Positions 50,392 to 58,832 of a stretch of DNA of 64,000 nucleotides are shown here, in pieces. Source of the stretch: Oceanospirillum sp048270425 (GTDB lineage Bacteria > Pseudomonadota > Gammaproteobacteria > Pseudomonadales > Halomonadaceae). Made by a program: the position numbers and the translations under genes. Under the pieces are notes generated by a model. It searched no databases and had not been told where the DNA came from. It worked only from the letters and a program-made list of their open reading frames with translations. The stretch spans positions 62,001 to 126,000 of the forward strand of contig JBLWSY010000006.1 in NCBI GenBank assembly GCA_048270425.1, given 5' to 3'. The stretch's first letter is position 1. The number at the start of each line of letters is the position of its first letter.

Positions 50392-50393
50392 CT
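50322..50393 (+). repeat. attC site
   Basis: AGTTAAC ... GTTAACT, 72 bp; arms GGACTGGTTT/AAACCAGCC. Overlaps the end of the preceding gene. Confidence 0.88.
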
Positions 50394-50400
50394 GGCAAGT

Positions 50401-50835
50401 ATGAATATCGAGATAAACGGTAATAAAGTAGAGAGTTCATGTGTTAGCGCAAATCACGGAATGCAATTTGATCAATTCCGAAACAGCGCATTGTCGTATG
50501 ACAACTACAAGCTCAGTATTGAAAGAGGTGAGTTTGTCGAGCTTTTTGAAAATGACTTTATCCTGGCAAGAGATGAGATCAAAGCAGATGATATCTTGTG
50601 TAACGAAGAGTCGGAGTTTATTGCTTCAGGATATTCTGATTTAGAGGAGATGTTCTCTTTTAAAGATGATCTTGCTGAAGTTATCAAGATATATATTGAG
50701 CGCAAAATTTTTGAAGTACTTTTGCCTTTGGAAGTAAAGAAAGGTTATATCATCAATAGCATTGATTCAGTTGAGGTTACAGACAGTGAAATTAATATTC
50801 TTGGCCGTACTTACCGCTGGCCAGTTAGCAAGTAA
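50401..50835 (+). CDS. Cassette hypothetical protein, 144 aa
   Basis: MNIEINGNKVESSCVSANHG then an acidic helical-beta protein with SGYSDLEEMFSFKDDLAEVI. Only 7 bases separate the attC from the ATG, and no ribosome-binding site is visible. Unknown. Confidence 0.6.
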   Translation: MNIEINGNKVESSCVSANHGMQFDQFRNSALSYDNYKLSIERGEFVELFENDFILARDEIKADDILCNEESEFIASGYSDLEEMFSFKDDLAEVIKIYIERKIFEVLLPLEVKKGYIINSIDSVEVTDSEINILGRTYRWPVSK

Positions 50836-50881
50836 AGGCAAGGGACGCGAAAAAGCCGTGCCCATGCTTTAAGCGTTACAT
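50823..50881 (+). repeat. attC site
   Basis: AGTTAGC ... GTTACAT, 59 bp, arms AAAGGCAAGGGACG with CGTGCCCATGCTTT. Confidence 0.75.
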
Positions 50882-50899
50882 GAAAACAGAGCCGGGATT

Positions 50900-51484
50900 A
50901 TGAAAGTTGCTCAGCTAAGAAAAGACGTTAAAGAGCTTTCTCAACCTGTTCTGAAAGGGCTTGGCTTTACCCAGTTGGGGGAGCTGGGAGAGCATTTTAA
51001 GGCTAATGAAAACGGCAATCTGGTAGCCTTACTCATAGAGGAATCAAAAGGTAACTCGTCTTTTTCAATTTCGGTGAGGGTTTTCGTCCGGTGCGAAGAC
51101 ATCGAGTCCATTTTTAAAGCAGCTGATCCAGACTCGAAGTACACGCTCAATAAGCTGTTGGCGAGTGAAACCATAAGTTTCGACGATTACAGTAGAGGAA
51201 AGGTTGAATCAGTACTGAATAGTCTTATCAAAAACGAGGCAATGTCATTTCTTACCGAATATGGATCCTGTGCAGCAATAGTTTCCAATTTGACCAAAAG
51301 CGATTATCGGGAGTGGATTACCTCAGATAAGGTCGCGCGGTTTAAGGTCATGCTAGGTTCCGCTTCATTGGAGAGTGACTTGAAGGCTTTAGCTGAAGCA
51401 AAAATTGAAGTTTCGAAATTCTGTGACAAACCTTGGGCAGGCCCCAGTAGAGAAGTTCTCAGGAGACTATGTGCAGCCGTATAG
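50900..51484 (+). CDS. Cassette hypothetical protein, 194 aa
   Basis: MKVAQLRKDVKELSQPVLKG, with GLGFTQLGELGEHFKANENG as in DUF4304-like proteins; the rest does not settle the family. Soluble. GAGCCGGGATT precedes the ATG. Confidence 0.58.
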   Translation: MKVAQLRKDVKELSQPVLKGLGFTQLGELGEHFKANENGNLVALLIEESKGNSSFSISVRVFVRCEDIESIFKAADPDSKYTLNKLLASETISFDDYSRGKVESVLNSLIKNEAMSFLTEYGSCAAIVSNLTKSDYREWITSDKVARFKVMLGSASLESDLKALAEAKIEVSKFCDKPWAGPSREVLRRLCAAV

Positions 51485-51490
51485 CTCTGC

Positions 51491-51551
51491 ATGTAACAGG
51501 GACTCCAGCTATGCGTTGCTCCGTTGGCGCCCATTACCACTGACGTTATAC
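51491..51551 (+). repeat. attC site
   Basis: ATGTAAC ... GTTATAC, 61 bp. Confidence 0.75.
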
Positions 51552-51563
51552 CCAGAGGGAGCT

Positions 51564-52034
51564 ATGAGCAATATTCGATTTAAAGATGGACGAGAACATA
51601 GGTTTACGATTAGTGAACCTACTGATTCTGATCCTGTATTGATTGTTTGTCCTAAGTGCTCAAGTAAAGCGGTTGTTGTTCCCCACGGAGAAGACAAAGT
51701 TCGGGCATCTTGCACACAGTGCGGATATACCACGGATAAATCATCAAATGGTCGTTCTTTTTATTGGTATGACGAAAATCCAACAGATGGTTACTTCGGT
51801 TTTAATTTATGGCTAAAAACTGAATGTATCGGAAACTCTCTATGGGCTTTCAATAATAAGCACCTTGAGTTCTTGGAGTCTTATGTTTCTGCAAAACTAA
51901 GAGAGCGAACTAAAGATGAAGAGTGGGGTTGGGGTAACTCGTCCTTGGCGAGCAGGCTGCCAAAATGGGTAAAGTCATCAAAAAACAGAGACGCTTTACT
52001 TAAGGCATTAAATGAACTTAAAGCAAAGGCATAA
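51564..52034 (+). CDS. Cassette zinc-ribbon protein, 156 aa
   Basis: From the ATG at 51564 after AGAGGGAG; the longer frame reads through the attC. A zinc ribbon is formed by VCPKCSSKAVVV and SCTQCGYTT (residues ~30-60). The C-terminal half is basic and helical. Family unknown; likely nucleic-acid or protein binding. Confidence 0.65.
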   Translation: MSNIRFKDGREHRFTISEPTDSDPVLIVCPKCSSKAVVVPHGEDKVRASCTQCGYTTDKSSNGRSFYWYDENPTDGYFGFNLWLKTECIGNSLWAFNNKHLEFLESYVSAKLRERTKDEEWGWGNSSLASRLPKWVKSSKNRDALLKALNELKAKA

Positions 52035-52106
52035 CAAGCGCAGGTTGTCGGAACGCCTTTCCGCTCCTTCGTCGCTACAAGTCGTCCGCAACTGCGAGCG
52101 TTATGA
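52029..52106 (+). repeat. attC site, pair member
   Basis: GCATAAC ... GTTATGA, 78 bp. Nearly identical to the site at 52539-52616. Confidence 0.92.
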
Positions 52107-52124
52107 GTCATCAAGACTGAAAGT

Positions 52125-52535
52125 ATGTACGAAATATCACTAACAAATGGGTTCGGCCCAATAAGGTTTGGTTCAACTCCGAGTGAGGTTAAATCCGCAT
52201 GGGGATCTGAACTTTACTATCAAGATTGGATGGGCGGTAATCTAGAGAATTTTCTCTACTTCAAGGGGCTACTTGTTGGTTTTCGAGGTGAAGTCGAAAA
52301 TCATCCAACAGAAAATTGTCACGTATGTATGTTTCAAGTAAAAACCGTGCATCCATTATGCCTCTGGGGCCAAGAAATCACATCATCCACAAGGCAAGAC
52401 ATCAAATCTTTGCTTAAAGCCAAAAATCAAAGATTCAAGGTTCTCCCAAACGGTATAGTTCAGTGTACGAAGCAAGAATTACAGTTTCATTTTAATAGCG
52501 CAGGCACCCTGGATGAGGTGTGCTTTGCAAGCTAA
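52125..52535 (+). CDS. Cassette hypothetical protein, 136 aa
   Basis: MYEISLTNGFGPIRFGSTPS, where GFGPIRFGSTPSEVK is reminiscent of small proteins with a bulky turn motif; soluble, with several cysteines and histidines (HVCMF, HPLCLW). Unknown. Confidence 0.6.
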   Translation: MYEISLTNGFGPIRFGSTPSEVKSAWGSELYYQDWMGGNLENFLYFKGLLVGFRGEVENHPTENCHVCMFQVKTVHPLCLWGQEITSSTRQDIKSLLKAKNQRFKVLPNGIVQCTKQELQFHFNSAGTLDEVCFAS

Positions 52536-52538
52536 AAC

Positions 52539-52616
52539 TCATAACAAGCGCAGGCTGTCGGAACGCCTTTCCGCTCCTTCGTCGCTACAAGCCGTCCGCA
52601 CCTGGGGGCGTTATGT
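52539..52616 (+). repeat. attC site, pair member
   Basis: TCATAAC ... GTTATGT, 78 bp; differs from 52029-52106 at only a few positions. Confidence 0.92.
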
Positions 52617-52622
52617 TTCACT

Positions 52623-52931
52623 ATGAATGAGTTACTCGCATACCTTGAAGAATGGAAGAATTCCAAATCAAGAATATTTGGAGCTGAAGGCTATGCCGTT
52701 TCCATCACAGAAGAGCTAGGTGATTCCGTTAAAGCTCGTTATGTCGAAATAGATGGAAATGGATTACTTGCTAGAGCAACACTGTGGGAGAGTGGAAATC
52801 TAGTAGTGGAGGCTTTGGATGTCAAAACAGAGGCGCAAGTGCTACAAAAAGTCTTTGAAACAACTGAGCTTTGGCAGCTCGATAATAAGTTGAACTGGTG
52901 GCTCAGCGAGGTAGCAACCTATGAGCCCTAA
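52623..52931 (+). CDS. TriTu-like immunity-type protein
   Basis: 102 residues. MNELLAYLEEWKNSKSRIFG, ARYVEIDGNGLLARATLWES and GNLVVEALDVKTEAQVL fit the TriTu immunity family pattern. By-eye call. The ATG lies 6 bases after the attC, without a visible ribosome-binding site. Confidence 0.55.
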   Translation: MNELLAYLEEWKNSKSRIFGAEGYAVSITEELGDSVKARYVEIDGNGLLARATLWESGNLVVEALDVKTEAQVLQKVFETTELWQLDNKLNWWLSEVATYEP

Positions 52932-52933
52932 AA

Positions 52934-53009
52934 ACATAACAAGCAAAGGCAGCATCGCCCCTGCGGGGCTGGACCTCGCTACGCTCGGCCGCTGCTTTGG
53001 GCGTTATAA
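52934..53009 (+). repeat. attC site
   Basis: ACATAAC ... GTTATAA, 76 bp, arms CAAAGGCAGC/GCTGCTTTG. Confidence 0.9.
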
Positions 53010-53022
53010 GGCTTGAAGGAAT

Positions 53023-53337
53023 ATGGAACTAAATTGTCTAATTGACTCAGAGTTACTCTCACTTAATCAGAGTTTTGATGATACCTATATTGAAATGCTA
53101 TTCCTTCTCGAGTCCGACCAGAAGGTCAAGCTATTAGTCAGTAATAAGCAAGATAAAACGATAACTGTCCGTTTTAAGGGTATGCTGCTATCCGCTAGCA
53201 AGACGACTTTAAATGACATACCAACATTGGGTGAAGTTGAAGGAATATCTTATTTGCAAGGCTCTCTATCTTTGGAAGGTGACTTTGGACTAATTGAAGT
53301 TGATGGTCACGATATTGTCCTTGAGACCGCTTTATAA
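53023..53337 (+). CDS. Cassette hypothetical protein, 104 aa
   Basis: MELNCLIDSELLSLNQSFDD; a small beta-rich protein with EVEGISYLQGSLSLEGDFGL. No family recognised. Its attC is of Vibrio type. Confidence 0.58.
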   Translation: MELNCLIDSELLSLNQSFDDTYIEMLFLLESDQKVKLLVSNKQDKTITVRFKGMLLSASKTTLNDIPTLGEVEGISYLQGSLSLEGDFGLIEVDGHDIVLETAL

Positions 53338-53457
53338 CAAAGCGTTTAAGAGGGATTCATGCCGTGTGGCATTTTTGGTATGCGGTGGTTTTGGTGGTGA
53401 AAGTGGTTTGCAGAAAGTTGGTTTATGCGGCATTCACACCTTAATGCGGCGTTAAAT
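53332..53457 (+). repeat. attC site of Vibrio VCR type
   Basis: TTATAAC ... GTTAAAT, 126 bp. AAGAGGGATT, GTGTGGCATTT and GCGGTGGTTTTGGT follow the order seen in Vibrio cholerae repeats, and the length matches them. Confidence 0.9.
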
Positions 53458-53475
53458 TTTCAATCGGGTTTAGTG

Positions 53476-53907
53476 ATGAATATCGAAATCGTAGAAAAAG
53501 CAGATCACCTTAAGCTGATAGAAGTCTGGGAAGCATCGGTCAGGGCAACGCATGATTTTCTGGTTGAAGATGATCTACAGGAGTTAAAGCCATTAATTCT
53601 GGAACAGTATTTTGACGCAGTTGATTTGAGGTGCGTTAAAAACGGTAACGGTGAAGTTAAGGGGTTCTGCGGAGTACATAACGGTAATATTGAGATGTTG
53701 TTCATCTCACCTGATGCACGTGGCAAAGGCATTGGTGCCATGTTAGCGGCCCATGCTATCAAAGAGCAGGGAGCATCAAAGGTTGATGTAAACGAGCAGA
53801 ATGCACAGGCGCTAGGTTTTTATCAGCATATTGGCTTTAAAGTGACAGGTCGATCACCAGTCGATGGTCAGGGTAAGCCTTATCCGTTGTTGCATATGGC
53901 ACTATAA
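53476..53907 (+). CDS. GNAT acetyltransferase (YjaB-like)
   Basis: 143 residues from the ATG at 53476. Motif A is clear: IEMLFISPDARGKGIGAMLA. VNEQNAQALGFYQHIGFKVT and the HMAL end are typical of the YjaB-like group. The upstream part of the frame is VCR sequence. Substrate unknown. Confidence 0.88.
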   Translation: MNIEIVEKADHLKLIEVWEASVRATHDFLVEDDLQELKPLILEQYFDAVDLRCVKNGNGEVKGFCGVHNGNIEMLFISPDARGKGIGAMLAAHAIKEQGASKVDVNEQNAQALGFYQHIGFKVTGRSPVDGQGKPYPLLHMAL

Positions 53908-53909
53908 AA

Positions 53910-53994
53910 ATTTAACAAGGCCAGGCACCGTGACATCTTTTCCGTTGCGGGCTTCGCCTTCACTACTAAGCCGCCCATGCTGGCGGCGTTAGCA
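53910..53994 (+). repeat. attC site
   Basis: ATTTAAC ... GTTAGCA, 85 bp, arms AAGCCGCCCATGC with a matching left GGCCAGGCACCG. Confidence 0.85.
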
Positions 53995-54009
53995 TGACGA
54001 AAGGTTCTT

Positions 54010-54390
54010 ATGCATTATCCATACGAAGATGAGCAAAATAGACAACCTGATTTTGTTGTTGAATATGAAATTGATCTTTGTGATGAAATGAAGAATGCCA
54101 AACCGCATCAAGGTATGCGAACAGACTTTTTGTATGATGGTGATGACCCTCAGTTAGACGGCGTTTATATGATTTGGCCTGAGTTACTCGACGAAAACGA
54201 TCAAGTTATCGAAGATCAAACTCCTGGAAGCGCACCACATAAAGGTAGAGCGAATATGTGGATTCTTTCTGAGGAAATGCGTGAGTTTCATCGTAAACGT
54301 ATAAAGGTTGGCACGAAAGGGTGTTGGGTTCGCGGTTCATTTAAAGTAGCAAATATAACAGTAATCGAACTTGGTGCATTATCATGCTAA
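54010..54390 (+). CDS. Cassette hypothetical protein, 126 aa
   Basis: MHYPYEDEQNRQPDFVVEYE; acidic, soluble, with DGVYMIWPELLDENDQV and RKRIKVGTKGCWVRGSFKVA. Unknown. Its stop lies in the left core of the attC. Confidence 0.6.
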   Translation: MHYPYEDEQNRQPDFVVEYEIDLCDEMKNAKPHQGMRTDFLYDGDDPQLDGVYMIWPELLDENDQVIEDQTPGSAPHKGRANMWILSEEMREFHRKRIKVGTKGCWVRGSFKVANITVIELGALSC

Positions 54391-54484
54391 CCATTTTCTT
54401 AATTTCGTTCCGACCACAAGAAAGCGTGGCCTCCACTGGGCTGCCTACGCTACGCTGCGGCAGCCAATTAGCAAAGCGTTAGCA
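54385..54484 (+). repeat. attC site
   Basis: TGCTAAC ... GTTAGCA, 100 bp. Confidence 0.85.
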
Positions 54485-54493
54485 TCAAAAGAT

Positions 54494-54949
54494 ATGAACT
54501 ATATTCAAGAAAAAAGTAGAAGCGTTCCTTGGTTTACGAGCCTAATAGACGTTTTTAATTGGCTCGAAATAAAAGCTGAAGATTATGATTGGCATTTTTC
54601 CGACGTGGCTGGTGGCTGGGAAGAACTTGATGCCCCATCATGGGTAAAGGGAGAAGACTTAGCGAAGAATTTAGCAGTTTTTAATTATCAGTTCGTTTGG
54701 TCAGTTGTTTCTGCATATCCAAAGGGTACTCCGCCCTTCACGAGTGAAAAACCGTACGCTGATGGAAATCCTGAGTTCTGGACTGGCGTCCCGAAGAAAC
54801 AACTTACTGACTCTTTATTCGAAATTGTTTGTTGGGATAGTAGCGCAACATTATTTATCGAATTACCAATTGAGCTGAGTGAAAAGCTGTTAAAAAATGC
54901 GCCAGATATTAAAGATTTAAACAAAGATAATGAACAACGTAAGTGCTAA
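54494..54949 (+). CDS. Cassette hypothetical protein, 151 aa
   Basis: From the ATG at 54494; the longer frame reads through attC. MNYIQEKSRSVPWFTSLIDV, tryptophan-rich (WHFSDVAGGWEELDAPSWV). Unknown, immunity-like size. Confidence 0.6.
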   Translation: MNYIQEKSRSVPWFTSLIDVFNWLEIKAEDYDWHFSDVAGGWEELDAPSWVKGEDLAKNLAVFNYQFVWSVVSAYPKGTPPFTSEKPYADGNPEFWTGVPKKQLTDSLFEIVCWDSSATLFIELPIELSEKLLKNAPDIKDLNKDNEQRKC

Positions 54950-55036
54950 CAAAGTGGTCAACCGGACTCCGGTAAGCGTGGTTTGCTATGCTCACTTTAC
55001 CAAGCTTATCTCCGCTCGGTTACCTCGGCGTTATAA
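54946..55036 (+). repeat. attC site
   Basis: TGCTAAC ... GTTATAA, 91 bp; GGTAAGC/GCTTA-type arms. Confidence 0.85.
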
Positions 55037-55048
55037 CTCGAGAGGCTC

Positions 55049-55609
55049 ATGAGTTCTTACAAGGAAGAAAACAGAAAACGGCTCATTAATCTACTCGGAT
55101 ATGTGAAAGCTGACAAAAATCCCGAAGGCTGGACTCATGTTAGTTCCGTTGCAGTCGGTGGGCTTCTTAGCGTCGGTTTCTCAAGGGTTGAACCCCATCT
55201 CCTTTTGGTTGTTTCCAGTTCCGGTCGTAGCTTGGTTGACTGCGATACTGGAAATAAAATCGAACGAGACTACGAAGAGTATGAAGGTCTGGATGACTGG
55301 AGTCTTACATGCAAAGGAATTGGTAGGTTAAAGGACGAAACAATCACCCTTTGCGGGCCTAATGGTGGCGGATTGCCTCAAAGTAACTCGGCAGGCGAAT
55401 CGCTAGAGGTAGTTTCACCTAATTGGCCAGAGTATGATCTTGTCTTATGTAGAGAGTACAAGTGTTCATTAATCGATGGCCACCAGAGCTATTGCAATAT
55501 TATCTATACCGAACACCTGCGAGGTTTTGGGTTTTCTTGGTGTGGTAACTACATTGTGGCTGCTTGCGGAAGTGACTTTGACATTTGGCAAAGAAATGAA
55601 AAGTTATAA
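55049..55609 (+). CDS. Cassette hypothetical protein, 186 aa
   Basis: MSSYKEENRKRLINLLGYVK; the later part has propeller-like strands (LLLVVSSSGRSLVDCDTGNK, GNYIVAACGSDFDIW). Some orphan cassette proteins have this layout. Only the left half of an attC (55604-55620) follows. Confidence 0.58.
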   Translation: MSSYKEENRKRLINLLGYVKADKNPEGWTHVSSVAVGGLLSVGFSRVEPHLLLVVSSSGRSLVDCDTGNKIERDYEEYEGLDDWSLTCKGIGRLKDETITLCGPNGGGLPQSNSAGESLEVVSPNWPEYDLVLCREYKCSLIDGHQSYCNIIYTEHLRGFGFSWCGNYIVAACGSDFDIWQRNEKL

Positions 55610-55766
55610 CAAAGCTGTTATGGGCAAAAATCTGAAGGACGAGTTTTAATCATGGCTCTAATAAGCTGAGGAAAGCGGTGCCCCTAGATCCAGGAGTGAT
55701 AGAAGGAAGGAGCACCATAGCCTCGAAGAGAAGTATAACATCGATTCAAATGACAAAGAGAGTAAA
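55604..55766. repeat. Truncated attC and leader
   Basis: TTATAAC followed almost at once by GTTATGG, then ~145 bases without a site. A full attC seems to have been lost in front of the TerD-domain gene. Confidence 0.45.
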
Positions 55767-57947
55767 ATGCCGAATATATTGGAAGGAATCTGGGCTAAGA
55801 TCTTGCAAAAACCCTTGATCAAGGAGTCAACTCCAAGGGAAATCCCTGTAACTGAAGCACGTCTGATTCTTCCTGCTCAAGAAATAGCCATCCGTAAAAA
55901 GCAATCTATTGTCCTCCCAGCTTCAGATTCCGGCCAGAAAGAAAGCAAAATGAAGCTTCAACTAGAAGCCATGGAGCTTGGATTTATTTTTGACGAAAAT
56001 GCATTAAATGCTCTGGCCAGCCACCCACAAGAAAGAGAACCTATATTTAATATTCTTCAGGCATTAGTTGGTGCAGACAAGGTATGGAAACCGATGTATC
56101 CAAACTTTCCCCAGCAAGTCCATGACGCTACCGTTGTTGAATTATTCTTTAATGCAATGTCGCATTATCTTACCAGAGGATTTTGGCGGCCGGATTATGT
56201 TACAGAGCTCAGGCTGCCATTAACTGATAAGGTCAAGCTGAAACCTATTAGCCTGATATCAGCCGACGCGTATTTTCAGATATTCAACGAAATGCTGTCA
56301 TCCAATGCATCGCTATCCAAAGTAGATAGGGAGATTGTTCATAGCTTCGTCTGCTCTTATGAAGAAGAGATCCTGAAAGAATATATTCCAGGAAAGGTGC
56401 CCTTCAAGGAAATTCGCTGTCAGTTAATTGCTGAAGGAAAAATCGCTAATATGCAGTCAATTTCAGAACTGCCATTGTCGACCGCAACAGATGTTCTGCG
56501 CATTGCTACATATTTGTCTCATGGAGATATATCTTTAGCTACCAATACGAAATTTAGATTAAGCAACTCAAATCGTCGCTGGCTTGTTAGAAAATTAGAG
56601 CCAGTTATTAACGCTGATGACATTGTTCGCCACAAAGGCAAATGGAAACGATTATTTCATTGCTTGCACATCGGAACCTTTGAGAACGCTCCCCTGAGTA
56701 GAGAATTAGCATCCAAACTCAGGAATGGGACGCTTCAGGGGCATAATAGCATTGTCGAAGAGGCACTTGAAAACGAGTCACTGGACGTTCTCCTAGACCA
56801 ACTTTCTAAGAAGCCTGGAGAGTTTGCCAGACGAACTGATCATTTGCTTCGTTTGTTTTCTGAAGATGATGCGAAAACCATTCTGGAAAGATTCTCCACC
56901 CTAATATCGGATGTAGACACCAGGGTTCTGGTCCAAATGTTAGGGCACTTTATACATCGCCTAGAATGCCAGGATAGCTCCAAAAGTAGATCAAGGATCA
57001 CGAGGGTTGCTATTCCAAAAGGGCAAATAGCCAAAGTGATGGTGCTTAAAGGCGAATTACCAGTGATTGCTCCTACTGTACTGCAGCAATTAATTGAGAT
57101 GATAAAGGACACGCTAACAGATCGGTTCTCGCAATTACCCAACCTTGGAAAAGTATGGATAGATCCCGAGTTAAGAAGATCCCCTGTTCCACTTCAAATG
57201 CGAACCGCTGCTGAAGGATTGAAGGTTGTTCAACGAGGTACGCGGCTGCCTATGGATAACAAGAATATTCTGCGTTTCTTTGTTCACTGGGTTGGAGGTG
57301 ATATCGACTTATCTGCTTGCTTTTTAACTAATGATTTAAAGTTTCATTCTGAAATAGCCTACTATGCTCTTCGCCAGAGTAAGTCTAACGGTGGTTATAA
57401 TGCTGTCCATAGTGGTGACATAACGTATGCTCCTGCACCTGAGGGTGCTTGTGAATTCATTGATATCGAACTTGATTCAATTTCAGACGACGCAATTAGA
57501 TATATCGCAATGGATGTTAGAGTTTTCGAGGGAGGCTCGTTCCCCACACAACAAGCCAACGCTGGATGGATGTTTAGAGAAAAGCTGGGGAAAGAAGGTG
57601 AGATATTTGATGCTCGTAGCGTAGAGCAGAGAATCTCTATTAGCACGACTAGTTACTCCTGTATGGTTGCGGTTTTTGATATAAAGGATCGAGAAGTTAT
57701 CTGGCTTGATTTACCGGGCTCATCGAACCGACTTCGCTCAGGTAATAATGTGGCAAATAATCGTTTCAATATTAGAGACTTATTAGAAGCATCCCTGAAT
57801 TTTCATCAGATATCGATTTACGATCTTTTAGAGTTGCATGCCTTAAGCCGGGGTAAGATAGTCACGCTTGAAAAAGAAGCGAATTTGAAATTAGGAAAAG
57901 AACTGTTATATCAAAGCAATGTCATTAACTCCGAATATCTAAAATAA
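55767..57947 (+). CDS. Large TerD-domain protein
   Basis: 726 residues. The first ~500 residues are helical (ARM/HEAT-like). The C-terminal part (~515-690) has the TerD fold signature: FFVHWVGGDIDLSACFLTND, then NAVHSGDITYAPAPEGACEF, then IDIELDSISDDAIRYIAMDV. The acidic residues that bind calcium in TerD are broadly kept (G-x-D-x-D-L-S). TerD-type proteins work in stress, tellurite and phage-defence systems. It is the largest cassette gene here. Function otherwise unknown. Confidence 0.75.
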   Translation: MPNILEGIWAKILQKPLIKESTPREIPVTEARLILPAQEIAIRKKQSIVLPASDSGQKESKMKLQLEAMELGFIFDENALNALASHPQEREPIFNILQALVGADKVWKPMYPNFPQQVHDATVVELFFNAMSHYLTRGFWRPDYVTELRLPLTDKVKLKPISLISADAYFQIFNEMLSSNASLSKVDREIVHSFVCSYEEEILKEYIPGKVPFKEIRCQLIAEGKIANMQSISELPLSTATDVLRIATYLSHGDISLATNTKFRLSNSNRRWLVRKLEPVINADDIVRHKGKWKRLFHCLHIGTFENAPLSRELASKLRNGTLQGHNSIVEEALENESLDVLLDQLSKKPGEFARRTDHLLRLFSEDDAKTILERFSTLISDVDTRVLVQMLGHFIHRLECQDSSKSRSRITRVAIPKGQIAKVMVLKGELPVIAPTVLQQLIEMIKDTLTDRFSQLPNLGKVWIDPELRRSPVPLQMRTAAEGLKVVQRGTRLPMDNKNILRFFVHWVGGDIDLSACFLTNDLKFHSEIAYYALRQSKSNGGYNAVHSGDITYAPAPEGACEFIDIELDSISDDAIRYIAMDVRVFEGGSFPTQQANAGWMFREKLGKEGEIFDARSVEQRISISTTSYSCMVAVFDIKDREVIWLDLPGSSNRLRSGNNVANNRFNIRDLLEASLNFHQISIYDLLELHALSRGKIVTLEKEANLKLGKELLYQSNVINSEYLK

Positions 57948-58000
57948 TCGCTAAAAATGGCGCACGAAATTCAGTTGGCCAATCTTGTGTTTAGCCTGCA

Positions 58001-58084
58001 ATCTAACAATCGCAGGTACAGCGACGGCTGCTTAATTGCAACTGCGTCTCTATTACGAAACTGCGCGAGCTAAGGGCGTTATAT
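58001..58084 (+). repeat. attC site
   Basis: ATCTAAC ... GTTATAT, 84 bp; about 50 bases after the TerD-domain gene stop. Confidence 0.85.
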
Positions 58085-58087
58085 TCC

Positions 58088-58393
58088 ATGAAAAAACGAG
58101 AACAATCACTAAATGGTCTTTATTGTTGCCCATGCTGTGGTTATGCAACTTTGGGCGAGACAGAAGCATATGAGATTTGTGCAGTTTGCGGATGGGAAGA
58201 TGATGGGCAAGATGACCCGGAACATAAAGAAAACTGGGGTGGTCCTAATCATGTATCGCTTGAGCAAGCTCGCATAAATTTCATCGTTACCGGGCAGTCT
58301 GAGGTAACGCGGAGAATGCCGCAGCGAGATCCATCTGAAAGCTATGAGCAACTTCGCAAGTTCTCGATCAAGGTAGTAGAAAGTGAAATATAA
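58088..58393 (+). CDS. CPCC-family cysteine-rich protein
   Basis: 101 residues. The CPCC signature YCCPCCGYATL (residues ~12-22) and CAVCGWEDDGQDDPEH (~32-47) give two CxxC pairs for zinc, followed by GPNHVSLEQARINF. The function of the family is unknown. The ATG lies 3 bases after the attC. Confidence 0.9.
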   Translation: MKKREQSLNGLYCCPCCGYATLGETEAYEICAVCGWEDDGQDDPEHKENWGGPNHVSLEQARINFIVTGQSEVTRRMPQRDPSESYEQLRKFSIKVVESEI

Positions 58394-58450
58394 CAAGCTA
58401 ATACTGTTTCGCGGCATTAATCGCAGATCACAGCGTGATGTGAATGAAGC

Positions 58451-58789
58451 ATGAACATCATTGAAGAGATCGAGAAATATTTTGATAATACTTTGCCCGA
58501 AACGTACAGGCAGTTTTTGCTCGCTTACACGAAAGAGCTTAAAGGTGATGCATACCTGTATTTACCATCAGAGATTATTGAGCGTAATGACTGCTACCAA
58601 ACTAAAGAGTACGCTCCTGGTTTTATTAACATTGGTGACAATGGCGGTGGTATGGCATTCATACTCAGTCTTCTCCACTCAGACCCAGAAGTATTTGCGG
58701 TTGATCATGGAAGCATGGACCCTGATGACAAAGAGTTTGTTTATTCAAGCTTTAGTCAATGGCAGCAATCTGGGTTTGAATATGAATAG
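58451..58789 (+). CDS. SMI1/KNR4 (SUKH) family protein
   Basis: 112 residues. LPETYRQFLLAYTKELKGDA, APGFINIGDNGGGMAFIL and SFSQW match the SUKH fold, a common immunity protein against nuclease toxins. The preceding attC (from 58388) is decayed and no right core is visible. No toxin gene is near. Confidence 0.85.
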   Translation: MNIIEEIEKYFDNTLPETYRQFLLAYTKELKGDAYLYLPSEIIERNDCYQTKEYAPGFINIGDNGGGMAFILSLLHSDPEVFAVDHGSMDPDDKEFVYSSFSQWQQSGFEYE

Positions 58790-58832
58790 TCAAATAATCA
58801 ATTATGAACATGTTATGTAACTAGGAGAAAAA

